DNA from: Nocardioides carbamazepini
Lineage (GTDB): Bacteria; Actinomycetota; Actinomycetes; Propionibacteriales; Nocardioidaceae
Length of the DNA: 64,000 nucleotides
Reading direction: 5' to 3'
Assembly: GCF_024614185.1 (NCBI RefSeq)
Contig: NZ_JAHTLF010000024.1
Span: 41,745 to 105,744 of the forward strand
The translations under genes and the position numbers were made by a program. Shown here piece after piece: positions 35,961 to 44,334 of the stretch (position 1 is the first letter of the stretch; each line of letters opens with the position of its first letter). Under the pieces are notes generated by a model that was given only the letters and a program-made list of their open reading frames with translations, did no database searches and was not told the DNA's origin.

Positions 35961-36290
35961 CTACGCCGGCGGCTTGGTGCGGTTGCGGCCGAGTCGTGGC
36001 TGCACCGCCGGGCCGGGAGCAGCCTGGGGCTCCTCACCGGTCGCGGTCTTCGCCGACCTGCGTGCCGCGACCTTGTCGGGTTCGCGGATCAGCAGCTTGG
36101 TGGGCTCGCAGTCGAGGACCGCGCAGATCACGTCGAGGTCGTCGAGGCGGATGGTGGTCGGGGTGCCGGTCCACAACGCCGACATCTTGCCGGCGGAGAT
36201 CTCGAGTCCGGCTTCGGCGAAGAGCCGCCGCAACTCGGTGGACTTCCAGATGCCGCGTTCGGCCGCAGCCATGCGCAGGTTCCACTGCAT
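35961..36290 (-). CDS. Small Cro/C1-type helix-turn-helix protein
   Basis: 109 residues. NLRMAAAERGIWKSTELRRL and FAEAGLEISAGKMSALWTGT then LDDLDVICAVLDCEPTKLLI form an HTH_26-type domain; the C-terminus is basic and Pro-rich. It sits 4 nt after one recombinase gene and 27 nt before the other, so it probably controls or assists them. Confidence 0.82.
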   Translation of the reverse strand: MQWNLRMAAAERGIWKSTELRRLFAEAGLEISAGKMSALWTGTPTTIRLDDLDVICAVLDCEPTKLLIREPDKVAARRSAKTATGEEPQAAPGPAVQPRLGRNRTKPPA

Positions 36291-36294
36291 CGGA

Positions 36295-37404
36295 TCATCG
36301 CTCCTTCGAGTCGGCGTTGAAGTCGGTACCGAGAGCGAACCGGTCGGTGAGGCGCTGGTTCGATTCGGCCCAGGCGTGCTCGATGTGGTCGCTGTGGACG
36401 TGGACGTAGACGGTGGTTGTCTTGAGCCACTCGTGGCCGAGCAGCTCCTGGATGGCCTTGAGCGCCATGCCGCGGTGGTAGAGCGTGCTGGCGCAGTAGT
36501 GCCGCAACACGTGCGGTGTCAGGCGGCCGTTCCAGCCCGGCAACCATCGTTCGACGGCCCCGACCAAACCGGAACGCAGCGTGTCGGGGCCCGCCCTGGT
36601 GGGGAGGTTGGTCATCGGGTCGTGGCGCTCGCTCGGCAGCAGTGGCGCTTCGGGGTTCTCCCAGTCGTCGCCGAACTGGTGGCGTACGTCTCTCAGCCAC
36701 CAGGTCAGCAGGTCGTCGACGCCATTGATGGCCGGTACCAGCCGGGTCTTCGGTCCGCGACCGCGCGAGCCCTTGCCGTAGCGGACATGGAGCTTGCCGT
36801 ACTCACCGAGGTCGGGGCGCCAGTCACGCAGGTCGAGCATGACGGTCTCGTTGAGCCGCAGCCCGACGCGTCGCCACAGCGATGCAGCCATGTAGTCGCG
36901 GGCAGCGGTCAGGTACTTGCGCTGGTCGGGCAGCGCGTCGCCCCAGCTGGCGAAGAGGTGGTCGACATCGTCGTCGCTGGGCGGTACTCGCACGGCGCGG
37001 GTCCAGGTCGACGCGGGACGGTTGAACTCGTCGATCGGCTGGGCGACAACGACGCCCGTGAGTGCGTGGATGTCGCCCTGGTAGCGGGCGATCATGAACT
37101 CGAAGAACCGTGCCACGGCGGTCGCCTTGGACTCCACCGTGGATCGGGCCAGGCCGCGGTCGCGTCGCAGCCAGGTCAGGTAGCGGTCGGCGTCGTCGCC
37201 GGTGGCCTTCCACACCGGCTCGCCAAGGTAGCGGGCGAACTCGATCACCGCGGAGCGCTCGGCGTCGATGTAGCCGTCGGTCAGTCCGGCGCCCACCATC
37301 GCCAGTGCGTGCTGGTCAACGATGTCCTGCTCGAACTCCTCGATGTCGGCAGCCGAGGCAAGCCGTCGCGGAGAGTCGATCGACCGCACCACCGCCAGCG
37401 TCAC
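36295..37404 (-). CDS. Tyrosine recombinase (TnpA-like)
   Basis: 369 residues. The core-binding domain (ERSAVIEFARYLGEPVWKAT, STVESKATAVARFFEFMIAR) is followed by the catalytic domain with Arg in LWRRVGLRLNETVMLDLRDW, HVLRHYCASTLYHRG and LGHEWLKTTTVYVHVHSDH: Arg, H-x-x-R, His and nucleophile Tyr are all present, so it should be active. First gene of the element. Confidence 0.92.
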   Translation of the reverse strand: MTLAVVRSIDSPRRLASAADIEEFEQDIVDQHALAMVGAGLTDGYIDAERSAVIEFARYLGEPVWKATGDDADRYLTWLRRDRGLARSTVESKATAVARFFEFMIARYQGDIHALTGVVVAQPIDEFNRPASTWTRAVRVPPSDDDVDHLFASWGDALPDQRKYLTAARDYMAASLWRRVGLRLNETVMLDLRDWRPDLGEYGKLHVRYGKGSRGRGPKTRLVPAINGVDDLLTWWLRDVRHQFGDDWENPEAPLLPSERHDPMTNLPTRAGPDTLRSGLVGAVERWLPGWNGRLTPHVLRHYCASTLYHRGMALKAIQELLGHEWLKTTTVYVHVHSDHIEHAWAESNQRLTDRFALGTDFNADSKER

Positions 37405-37577
37405 GAGCGGACCTTGGGATCACGAATCAGATGCACAGGTCATAGATATCAGACGCTGTTCGGGAATCCCGACATTCTCTCGAAGATGGATGGAGGTGTC
37501 GGATGCCCGCGTTGAGCAGGAACAACGGCCACAGACGGAAATCAGGGGGTTGGGGAACCCACGGCATTAGGGACACC

Positions 37578-38021
37578 ATGAGCCGGAGTTCGATGATGAG
37601 ACCGCCAATGGAGCGGGGATCCGCCTCGATCGAAGCAGCCGTCGGCGTACCCGCCTTCGTCCTCTTCATCGGCCTGATCATCCTCGGCGGACGCACCGCC
37701 ACCAGCCACCAGGCCCTCCAGAGCGCCGCAGCCGACGCCGCACGTTCCGCCTCCATCGCACGCGACGCCACCGCCGCCAAAGCCGACGCACTGACAGCAG
37801 CGAAGTCGAGTCTCGCCAACCAGGATGTCCCATGCACCGCAGTGTTCGCCACGGTCGACACCGCAGCATTCCTCAAGCCCCCGGGCGAACCCGGCGTCGT
37901 CTCGGTGACCGTCTCCTGCCGACTCGACCTGTCGGACCTCGCCATTCCCGGCATCCCCGGCAGTCGCATCCTCCGCTCGACGATGTCGAGCCCACTCGAC
38001 ACGTGGCGGGAGCGGACATGA
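37578..38021 (+). CDS. Second TadE-like pseudopilin
   Basis: 147 residues. MERGSASIEAAVGVPAFVLF then IGLIILGGR gives a prepilin-like site and helix; the rest (AAADAARSASIARDATAAKA) is TadE-like with two Cys that may pair (VPCTAVF and VSCRLDL). The ATG at 37578 has AGGGACACC before it; the longer frame from 37503 was rejected. It is the first Tad gene after the insertion and must now be expressed from new or read-through transcription. Confidence 0.8.
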   Translation: MSRSSMMRPPMERGSASIEAAVGVPAFVLFIGLIILGGRTATSHQALQSAAADAARSASIARDATAAKADALTAAKSSLANQDVPCTAVFATVDTAAFLKPPGEPGVVSVTVSCRLDLSDLAIPGIPGSRILRSTMSSPLDTWRERT

Positions 38022-38455
38022 CACACCTGGACCTGCGAAAGGGCCGCGGCGAGCGCGGGTCCGTGAGCATCTGGCTGGTCACCTCGAGCCTCGCGATGAT
38101 CCTGCTGGTCGGCCTCGCCGTCGACCTCGGCGGTCAGGTCCACGCGCAGCAGCGCGCGCACGACCTCGCCGCACAAGCCGCCCGCGCCGGCGGACAGGAA
38201 GTCCAAGGGCCACCGGCCATCGAGGGCAGCAGCCTCGCGATCGATGTCGCCGCGGCACGCGCAGCGGCGCTGCGCTACCTCGAAACCGCAGGCCTCACCG
38301 GAACCGTCGAGGTCTCCAGCGCCGACACCATCACCGTCACCGTTCACGACCGCTACGAGCCGCGATTCCTCGGCGCGGTCGTCGCCGGCGACCTGCCGGT
38401 CACCGGTAGGGCTACAGCCCACCTCGTCCGCACCCTGGGAGGCGACCCCCGATGA
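38018..38455 (+). CDS. TadG-like pilus assembly protein
   Basis: 145 residues. GERGSVSIWLVTSSLAMILL then VGLAVDLGGQVHAQQRAHDL: prepilin-like segment and one membrane helix followed by the typical helical AQAARAGGQE stretch and a beta-rich tail. ATG 38018 overlaps the previous stop by 4 nt and its end overlaps the LysM/BTAD gene. Confidence 0.8.
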   Translation: MTHLDLRKGRGERGSVSIWLVTSSLAMILLVGLAVDLGGQVHAQQRAHDLAAQAARAGGQEVQGPPAIEGSSLAIDVAAARAAALRYLETAGLTGTVEVSSADTITVTVHDRYEPRFLGAVVAGDLPVTGRATAHLVRTLGGDPR

Positions 38456-41400
38456 AGAGGAACCTGACACCGTCCCACCTCAGGACGCGCGCAGCCGGGC
38501 TGGGAGCAGTCGTCGTGCTGCTCGTCTTCGTCCTCGGCACGCCGGCACTGCTCCTGGCCATCGAGGCCGGACCGTCGGCCACGGCGTTCGGCTGGTCCAC
38601 ACTCACCTCACGTGACGACGGCACCCTCGCCCTCGCGGTCATCGGCACCGTCGCCTGGGTCGCGTGGGGAATCTTCAGCGCCTCCATCATCCTCGAACTC
38701 GTCGCCCGCGTCCGCGGCGTCCGCGCACCTCACCTGCCGGGGCTGGCCGTACCGCAGATGGCATCGGCCCGCTTGGTCGGCGCCGCCTCGCTCTTGTTCA
38801 TCGCCCTACCCACCCTCAGTGCCGTCACCGCGGCCGTGAACACTCCGCGCGCGGACGCGGCCCCAGCTCCTGTCCATGTCCCTGCCACGCGCCCTATGAA
38901 CTCGCCAACCCCGGCAGTCGCTCCCTCATCCCCGCCGACAGCAACATCAACGCCGGCATCGGCGGGGGTCTCGACAGCGATCGGGGCGGCGACGGCGCAC
39001 GTCGACGAGACGAGCGGAACAGAGGCATACACCGTGCGTCGCGGCGACAGCCTCTGGAAGATCGCCAAGGAACGGCTCGGCGACGGCACCCGGTACGTCG
39101 AACTGGTCGACCTCAACCGCGGAGTGCTCAACGGGCGACCCGACTTCCTCACCCCAGGGACCGTCCTCCGCGTTCCCTCCGTCAACCAGACCGACGATAG
39201 CCGCGGCGAGAGGCCCAGCGAAGATCTCGGCGGAGATCTGGGCAGAGACCTCGGCGAGACGACCTATGTCGTCCAGCCCGGCGACACGCTCTCCGAGATC
39301 GCCAACAAGACCGTCGGTGATGCCACGGCCTACCCGCGGCTGTATCGAGCCAGCATCGGAACCCCCCAACCCGATGGCGCCCACCTCACCGACCCGGACC
39401 TCATCAGACCGGGCTGGCACATCACCATCCCCGCCAACGACCCGACAGAACGGGAAGGCAGTCCGGCTAGCCCGGACCCAGAGCAAGAACTCGGCCCGCC
39501 GCCGAGCCCCGGCGACGCCCGTCCAGGTTTCCCACCCCCACCTCCGCCAACGACAGCTGCAGAAGCGGAACCGACCCGCTCCTCAGACGCCGTTGTGTCT
39601 CAGCACGACGACGACCGCCAAACACCAGGATGGCTGCTGCCCGGCCTGACCGCAGGCGGTGCCGGATTGGCAGGCGCCTTGCTGATCGCCCTACGACAGC
39701 ACCGACGTACCCAACAGCGCTACCGCCGACCAGGCAGGATCCTCCAAGCCCCGCCAACCGAGCTACGCGCGACCGAGAAGTCGATCCATGCAAGCGGGTC
39801 GCTCACCGCTCCCCGCATCGAGGACATGGACCGCGCATTGCGCGCTCTCTCGGCGACCCACCCGTCAGTGGGCATCAAGACCGCGCGGCTCAGCGACACA
39901 CTGCTCTCGCTCGAACTCGATGAAGCCGACCACCTGCCGAGCCCGTGGCAAGGAGCGAACACGACCTGGACCCTGGATCTCCGAGACCAACTGGCACCGG
40001 AGGCCGACGACGATGCCGACATCGCGGCACCGTGCCCGCTCCTGGTCAGCATCGGACAGACCAGTGACGGCTCGCTCGTGTTCGTGAATCTCGAGCGCTT
40101 GCGCGTCGTCACCCTGACCGGCGACCGCCAGCTGTCCGAGGCGCTCGGGCGGCACATTGCAGCCGAACTCTCGCTCAACCCCTGGTCACGACTCGTCGAG
40201 ATCGACACTCTCGGCATCGGTGCCGAGTTGGTCGAGATCGACCCGCTGCGCATGCGCCACCATGCTGACGGCGACACCGCGTTCCTCGAGCAGATCGGAA
40301 CCGATCTGGAATCAGAGGACCCGCACCTTGAGCCTGACCGCTTCCGGGCCGTCGTCGCCAGTGCGGAGCTGGCCGATCCCGGCATCCACGACAAGGTCGC
40401 CACGATCGTGACCAGCCACCCACGCCGGCCCGGAGCCACGATCATCACCATCGGCGGCCAACCCTCCGCCCACAGCGCCGTCGTTCACCTCTCGCAGGGT
40501 CGGTTGCGGATCGAAACCGTGGGCCTCGACCTCATTGCAGCAGGCCTTACGAGCGAGGAGGCAGCGGCGTGCGCCGCGCTGGTCGACATCACCCGCGACT
40601 ACCCGACCAACATCGACATCCCCGCCAGTCCAGCCGAAGCCAACGGATCTCGGGTCGACCCGAACATCACCGTCTCGCGCGACACTACCGCCACCGACGC
40701 AGCCGGCGCACTCGCAGCAGCACTGACCCAGCCGCGTCCAGTGGGTCCTGCGGGTGAGGGATCACTGCTTCCCCTAGACGCCGCGGGGTACGAACACAGT
40801 GCGGCCACCACAGCCGATGACATCGACCGCCTCGCACCGCTCGCAACCGACGACGCCGCGAACGCGATCCGAGAGTCCGACCCGACCCTCGATGACGACC
40901 TGGCCCGCTGGGAGGCACCCGTCGTCCTCGTACCCCAGCTGACGCTCCTCGGTCCGGCCAACGCCCGCACTGCCGGCGACGCGAAGCAAGTCGCCCGCCG
41001 CAAGCCCTACTACGTCGAAATGCTGGCCTACCTGGCCCTCCACCCCCAAGGAGCGAGTGCAGCCGAGGTCGCCGATGCCTTCGGCATCCGAGTCGAGCGC
41101 GCACGGACCGACCTCAGCGTCCTACGACACTGGCTCGGCAACGACCCCACCACCGGGCAACCGCACCTCCCGAGCGCGCGGTCACGGAAGGCTCCTGGTG
41201 AGCCTGGTGGGGCGAAGTACGCGCTTCAGGGTGTTCTCACCGACTTCGACCTCTTCCGGCGACTTCGCGCCCGTGGGCAGAGCCGTGGCGCCCATGGCAT
41301 CGATGATCTCGTCCAGGCGCTCAGGCTCGTTGCCGGCGAACCGTTCTCGCAGTTGCGTGCCGAAGGATGGACATGGCTCCTCGACGGCGACCGACTCGAC

Positions 41401-41718
41401 CACATCGCCACCTGCGCCGTTGTCGACGTCGCCCACATCGTCACCACCCACGCGTTGGCCATCGAGGACCTCGAGCTTGCCCGCTTCTCCGCCGAAACCA
41501 GCCACCACGCAGCTCCATACGACGAAACCGGCAGACTCGACCTCATCACCGTCGCCGCCGCCACCGGCCACACAGCAGCAGCCGAACGACAAATCACCAA
41601 CGGCATCCTGCTCCGCACAGACGACCACCTCGGCCCAGTCGAACTCCCTGAGCGTTCAGCGGCCCTCCTCCGAAGCCGCAGTCCGAAACGTCATACCGGT
41701 GAAGAGACGCGACCTTGA
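38452..41718 (+). CDS. Membrane-bound LysM protein with C-terminal BTAD domain
   Basis: 1088 residues. Three N-terminal hydrophobic segments (within about 18-130) lead to a Pro/Ala-rich linker, LysM 1 (YTVRRGDSLWKIAKERLGDG, about 193-240), LysM 2 (TYVVQPGDTLSEIANKTVGD, about 272-325), a further membrane segment (LLPGLTAGGAGLAGALLIAL) and a long cytoplasmic part. The end has a winged-helix-like region (KPYYVEMLAYLALHPQGASA, ERARTDLSVLRHWLG) and a bacterial transcriptional activator domain (DFDLFRRLRARGQSRGAHGI ... AGEPFSQLRAEGWTWL). It may couple the envelope to transcription or pilus assembly. Such fusions end Tad loci in actinobacteria; mechanism unknown. Confidence 0.85.
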   Translation: MKRNLTPSHLRTRAAGLGAVVVLLVFVLGTPALLLAIEAGPSATAFGWSTLTSRDDGTLALAVIGTVAWVAWGIFSASIILELVARVRGVRAPHLPGLAVPQMASARLVGAASLLFIALPTLSAVTAAVNTPRADAAPAPVHVPATRPMNSPTPAVAPSSPPTATSTPASAGVSTAIGAATAHVDETSGTEAYTVRRGDSLWKIAKERLGDGTRYVELVDLNRGVLNGRPDFLTPGTVLRVPSVNQTDDSRGERPSEDLGGDLGRDLGETTYVVQPGDTLSEIANKTVGDATAYPRLYRASIGTPQPDGAHLTDPDLIRPGWHITIPANDPTEREGSPASPDPEQELGPPPSPGDARPGFPPPPPPTTAAEAEPTRSSDAVVSQHDDDRQTPGWLLPGLTAGGAGLAGALLIALRQHRRTQQRYRRPGRILQAPPTELRATEKSIHASGSLTAPRIEDMDRALRALSATHPSVGIKTARLSDTLLSLELDEADHLPSPWQGANTTWTLDLRDQLAPEADDDADIAAPCPLLVSIGQTSDGSLVFVNLERLRVVTLTGDRQLSEALGRHIAAELSLNPWSRLVEIDTLGIGAELVEIDPLRMRHHADGDTAFLEQIGTDLESEDPHLEPDRFRAVVASAELADPGIHDKVATIVTSHPRRPGATIITIGGQPSAHSAVVHLSQGRLRIETVGLDLIAAGLTSEEAAACAALVDITRDYPTNIDIPASPAEANGSRVDPNITVSRDTTATDAAGALAAALTQPRPVGPAGEGSLLPLDAAGYEHSAATTADDIDRLAPLATDDAANAIRESDPTLDDDLARWEAPVVLVPQLTLLGPANARTAGDAKQVARRKPYYVEMLAYLALHPQGASAAEVADAFGIRVERARTDLSVLRHWLGNDPTTGQPHLPSARSRKAPGEPGGAKYALQGVLTDFDLFRRLRARGQSRGAHGIDDLVQALRLVAGEPFSQLRAEGWTWLLDGDRLDHIATCAVVDVAHIVTTHALAIEDLELARFSAETSHHAAPYDETGRLDLITVAAATGHTAAAERQITNGILLRTDDHLGPVELPERSAALLRSRSPKRHTGEETRP

Positions 41719-41821
41719 CGTCGCCATTCAACAACCGGTCGACCAGTTCGGCGCAGTCCATACAGAAGGGCGAGTGCCGCTTACGCATCAGCCAATGGCC
41801 CCTGTCCCAAGTCGAACTCAT
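41594..41821 (-). CDS. Doubtful small Cys-containing protein
   Basis: 75 codons from ATG 41821: MSSTWDRGHWLMRKRHSPFC then MDCAELVDRLLNGDVKVASL has good composition and a CxxC pair, but the last about 40 codons overlap the end of the convergent LysM/BTAD gene. Only the first half may be meaningful. No family recognised. Confidence 0.3.
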   Translation of the reverse strand: MSSTWDRGHWLMRKRHSPFCMDCAELVDRLLNGDVKVASLHRYDVSDCGFGGGPLNAQGVRLGRGGRLCGAGCRW

Positions 41822-42203
41822 CCCCTCGCAGGACCCCCGAGGGCGAGGTTCGCCGGCGGTGTCCGTCCGGATCAACTCGCTCTGGGGACATTGGCGATCA
41901 GGTTCTCCAGGAACGACTCCAGCCCGGAGCCACTGCTCTCTGGCCGCTCCTTCCACCCGCCGTCACCGACGTTCGCACATACCAATCACGTCGCCGGCCA
42001 TGTTCTCCACTCACCAGCAGCTCTCTTCTTTTGCCGGACCCGAGGCGGAACCAGAGGTAGACCGGTGTTTCTCGGGAAGCCGAGCACGAACTCTCTGAAT
42101 CTCAAACAGCCACGCCCGATCCAGCAACCCTCGTTGGCCAGCCCGAGTGCGTTCTGCCCAGCTGCTGCCATGCGTCGGAAGTGGATCCGGCTCCGGCCTC
42201 GGC

Positions 42204-42229
42204 CTAGGGTGGATCACTATCACCCCTAG
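42204..42229. promoter_or_regulatory. Inverted repeat upstream of lsr2
   Basis: CTAGGGTG (42204-42211) and CACCCCTAG (42221-42229) pair with one bulged base, 28-53 bases before the lsr2 start. It could be an operator or a 5'-UTR hairpin. Confidence 0.4.
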
Positions 42230-42256
42230 ATTTCCCCTTTTGGAAGGCGCCCCGTC

Positions 42257-42589
42257 ATGGCCCAGCGTGTAGTGACTCAACTGATCAGTGACCTCTCCGG
42301 CGAGGAGATCAAGACCGGCAAGGGCGAGAGCATCGAGTTCGCCTACCGCGGCATCGCCTACCGCATCGACCTCACCAACAAGGAAGCAGCTGGCTTCGAC
42401 AAGGCGATCGCTACCTACCTGCAGCAGGCCACCAAGACGAGCGGACGCCGCAAGGTCACCTCCGCATCCTCCAAGAACGGCTATGTCGCCAAGGATGTCC
42501 GCGCCTGGGCTGTGGCTCACGGCATCGATGTGCCCGGGCGCGGTCGCATTCCTGCCGGAGTGCTTGAGGCATATGACGCCCGGCGATGA
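42257..42589 (+). CDS. lsr2: Lsr2-family nucleoid-associated protein
   Basis: 110 residues. The N-terminal oligomerisation domain is MAQRVVTQLISDLSGEEI then ESIEFAYRGIAYRIDLTNKE; the C-terminal DNA-binding domain has YVAKDVRAWAVAHGIDVPGR then GRIPAGVLEAYDA, including the RGR hook that inserts into the minor groove of AT-rich DNA. Lsr2 silences acquired genes in actinobacteria. GGAAGG lies nine bases upstream of the ATG. It stands between the Tad locus and the AT-richer RiPP region. Confidence 0.95.
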   Translation: MAQRVVTQLISDLSGEEIKTGKGESIEFAYRGIAYRIDLTNKEAAGFDKAIATYLQQATKTSGRRKVTSASSKNGYVAKDVRAWAVAHGIDVPGRGRIPAGVLEAYDARR

Positions 42590-42660
42590 GCTTCCGGACA
42601 CATCCCTGCGTTTGGACAGAGCCCCCGAGGGGTGGCGGGTTTTGAGGTAATCCTCAGTGC

Positions 42661-43930
42661 CTACACGTCGCTGCTCCCGATGGCGGCGACCGGCTCAGTA
42701 TCGCTGGCGTCGTAGAGCTTGGCCATAGACCCCTCGGACAGGTAGCGGCGCTCGCCAGCGATCCACTCGTCGTGCATGTCGATCAGCACCGCTCCCACCA
42801 GCCGGATCACCGCGGCGGCGTTAGGGAAGATGCCCACGACCCGGCTGCGGCGCTTGATTCCCTTGTTGACCAACCCACTCGAGCGGGTTGGTCAACCAGA
42901 TCCTGCGCCAGTGCTCGCGTGGGAAGGCGGTGAACGCGGTGGCCTCAGCCTTCCCCTCGTCCATCAGCGGGCCGAGCTTGGGGAATCGGGCGGCGAGCTC
43001 GTCGCGGGTCCCGTCCCACGCCGCATGGACGTCCCCGGCGGTGGGCTGGGCGAAGATCATCCGGAACGCCGCAGCAACATAGTCGGCCTGCCCCTTGTGG
43101 AGGTGGGTGATCAGGTTGCGGGCGACGTGGACCCGGCACCGCTGATGCGCAACACCTTGGAACGCCCGCTTCAACGCTTTCACGAGGCCGGAATGCTGGT
43201 CGCTGATCACGAGATTCACACCGGCCAGTCCGCGTTGCTTGAGGCTAAAGCAGGAAGCTGCGCCAGAACACTGCGTCTTCGCCGATCCGCACTGTCGTCG
43301 ACGCCCAGGCCGAGGATCTCCCGTTCACCGGTGGCGGTGACACCAGTCGCGACGACCACGGCCATCGACACACGACCTGTCCGCCCTTGCCGGGGGCATT
43401 GTGGACGTGGAGGTAGGTCGCATCCAGGTAGACGTAGGGGAAACTCGACGTGGTCCAGGGTGCGGGCGCCGAACGCACCGACGGTCTCGTCGATCCCGGC
43501 GCAGATCCGCGAGACCTCAGACTTCGAGACACCGGTGCCGCCCATCGCTTCGACGAGGTCGTCGACGCTGCGGGTGGAGATGCAGTGGACGTAGGCCTCC
43601 ATCACGACCGCGTACAACGCCTGGTCAATGTGACGGCGGGGTCGAGGATCATCGGGAAGAACGACCCCTCGCGCAGCTTCGGGATCCGCAGCTCGACATC
43701 GCCGGCCTTGGTGGTCAACTGCCGCGGACGGTGACCGTTGCGTTCAGCAACGCGGACCTCGGTGCGTTCATAGGGTGCGGCGCCGTGCGTTCGGTGGCTT
43801 CGAGCTCGATCAACTCCTCCAGCGCGACCCGGACCGAATCACGGACCAGATCAACGCCATCACCGGTGCGGAATGCCTCGACGAGTTCGGACAGAGCAGA
43901 CCGGGTAAGGCCATCGGTGGACCTCCTTCT
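42661..43930 (-). pseudogene. Multiply frameshifted IS256-family transposase
   Basis: Read 5' to 3' on the minus strand: SALSELVEAFRTGDGVDLVR, VELRIPKLREGSFFPMILDP, MEAYVHCISTRSVDDLVEAM then GVSKSEVSRICAGIDE, YLDATYLHVH, NLVISDQHSGLVKALKRAFQ, HQRCRVHVARNLITHLHK and RRSRVVGIFPNAAAVIRLVG. All parts of a mutator transposase, including LDATY and ISDQH catalytic regions, are present in order, but at least four frame changes separate them, so it is nearly full length and inactive. Confidence 0.85.
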
Positions 43931-44111
43931 TCGATGAGTGCTTGGCCGTACACACCGAAGATCCCGCCGATGGCCCTCTACGTCTTCACGCCTCGCTGCC
44001 GGCCCTCAAACCCACCACTCCCCGGGACTCTCCTCCTGTCCGCGGTCGCGCCACCGAATCAGAGTTGGGGCCGCGACCTCTTCCGTACTGCGTCGCACTA
44101 CTGGTTGAGGG

Positions 44112-44140
44112 TTGTCCATCTACCAACAGGGCTCTACAGT
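44112..44140 (+). promoter_or_regulatory. Candidate sigma-70-type promoter for the RiPP region
   Basis: TTGTCC (44112-44117) and TACAGT (44135-44140) are separated by 17 bases. A start about 44147 would give a 35-nt leader to the small peptide gene at 44182, which has GAGGAGG before its ATG. Predicted by eye only. Confidence 0.45.
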
Positions 44141-44181
44141 TAGCCCTTACCAGAATGCATATCCCGAGGAGGGACCGCCGC

Positions 44182-44307
44182 ATGAGCGCCATCGGAATCG
44201 GTCGAACGATGCCTACCCGCCACCATCGCATCGCGCACTTGGAACTGATCACGGAGCTTGAAGAAGCCGACGTCGTGACCGACGACGACGACGGCTCCGC
44301 CGAATAG
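44182..44307 (+). CDS. Small acidic peptide, possible RiPP precursor or leader
   Basis: 41 residues: a basic/hydrophobic N-terminal half (MSAIGIGRTMPTRHHRIAHL) then a strongly acidic tail ending VVTDDDDGSAE. It has GAGGAGG upstream and a candidate promoter, and is the first gene of the low-GC co-directional run with exporter, TfuA and YcaO. Size and place fit a precursor gene, but it has no Cys and only two Thr and two Ser. It could also be a regulatory or immunity peptide. No homologue recognised. Confidence 0.55.
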   Translation: MSAIGIGRTMPTRHHRIAHLELITELEEADVVTDDDDGSAE

Positions 44308-44334
44308 GCGCAGGCTTGCACAACGCCAACGCGG

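Larger units (their letters stand above)
33984..37500 (-). mobile_element. Tn554-like three-gene tyrosine recombinase element inserted in the Tad operon
   Basis: Three minus-strand genes (36295-37404, 35961-36290, 34099-35934) oppose and interrupt a plus-strand Tad operon exactly between two tadE-like genes. Two tyrosine-recombinase-like proteins of about 370 and 610 residues plus a small protein match the gene set of Tn554-type transposons, although there the small gene comes last. No cargo gene is present. The left edge has palindromic repeats; the right edge lies between 37404 and about 37500 and is not resolved. Confidence 0.65.

Noticed and set aside
34012..37515. Plus-strand frame of 1167 codons across the recombinase genes
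   Set aside because: Covers three recognisable minus-strand genes; no domain seen.
41715..42098. Plus-strand frame after the LysM/BTAD gene
   Set aside because: Poor composition and no ribosome site; minus strand reads slightly better but is also weak.
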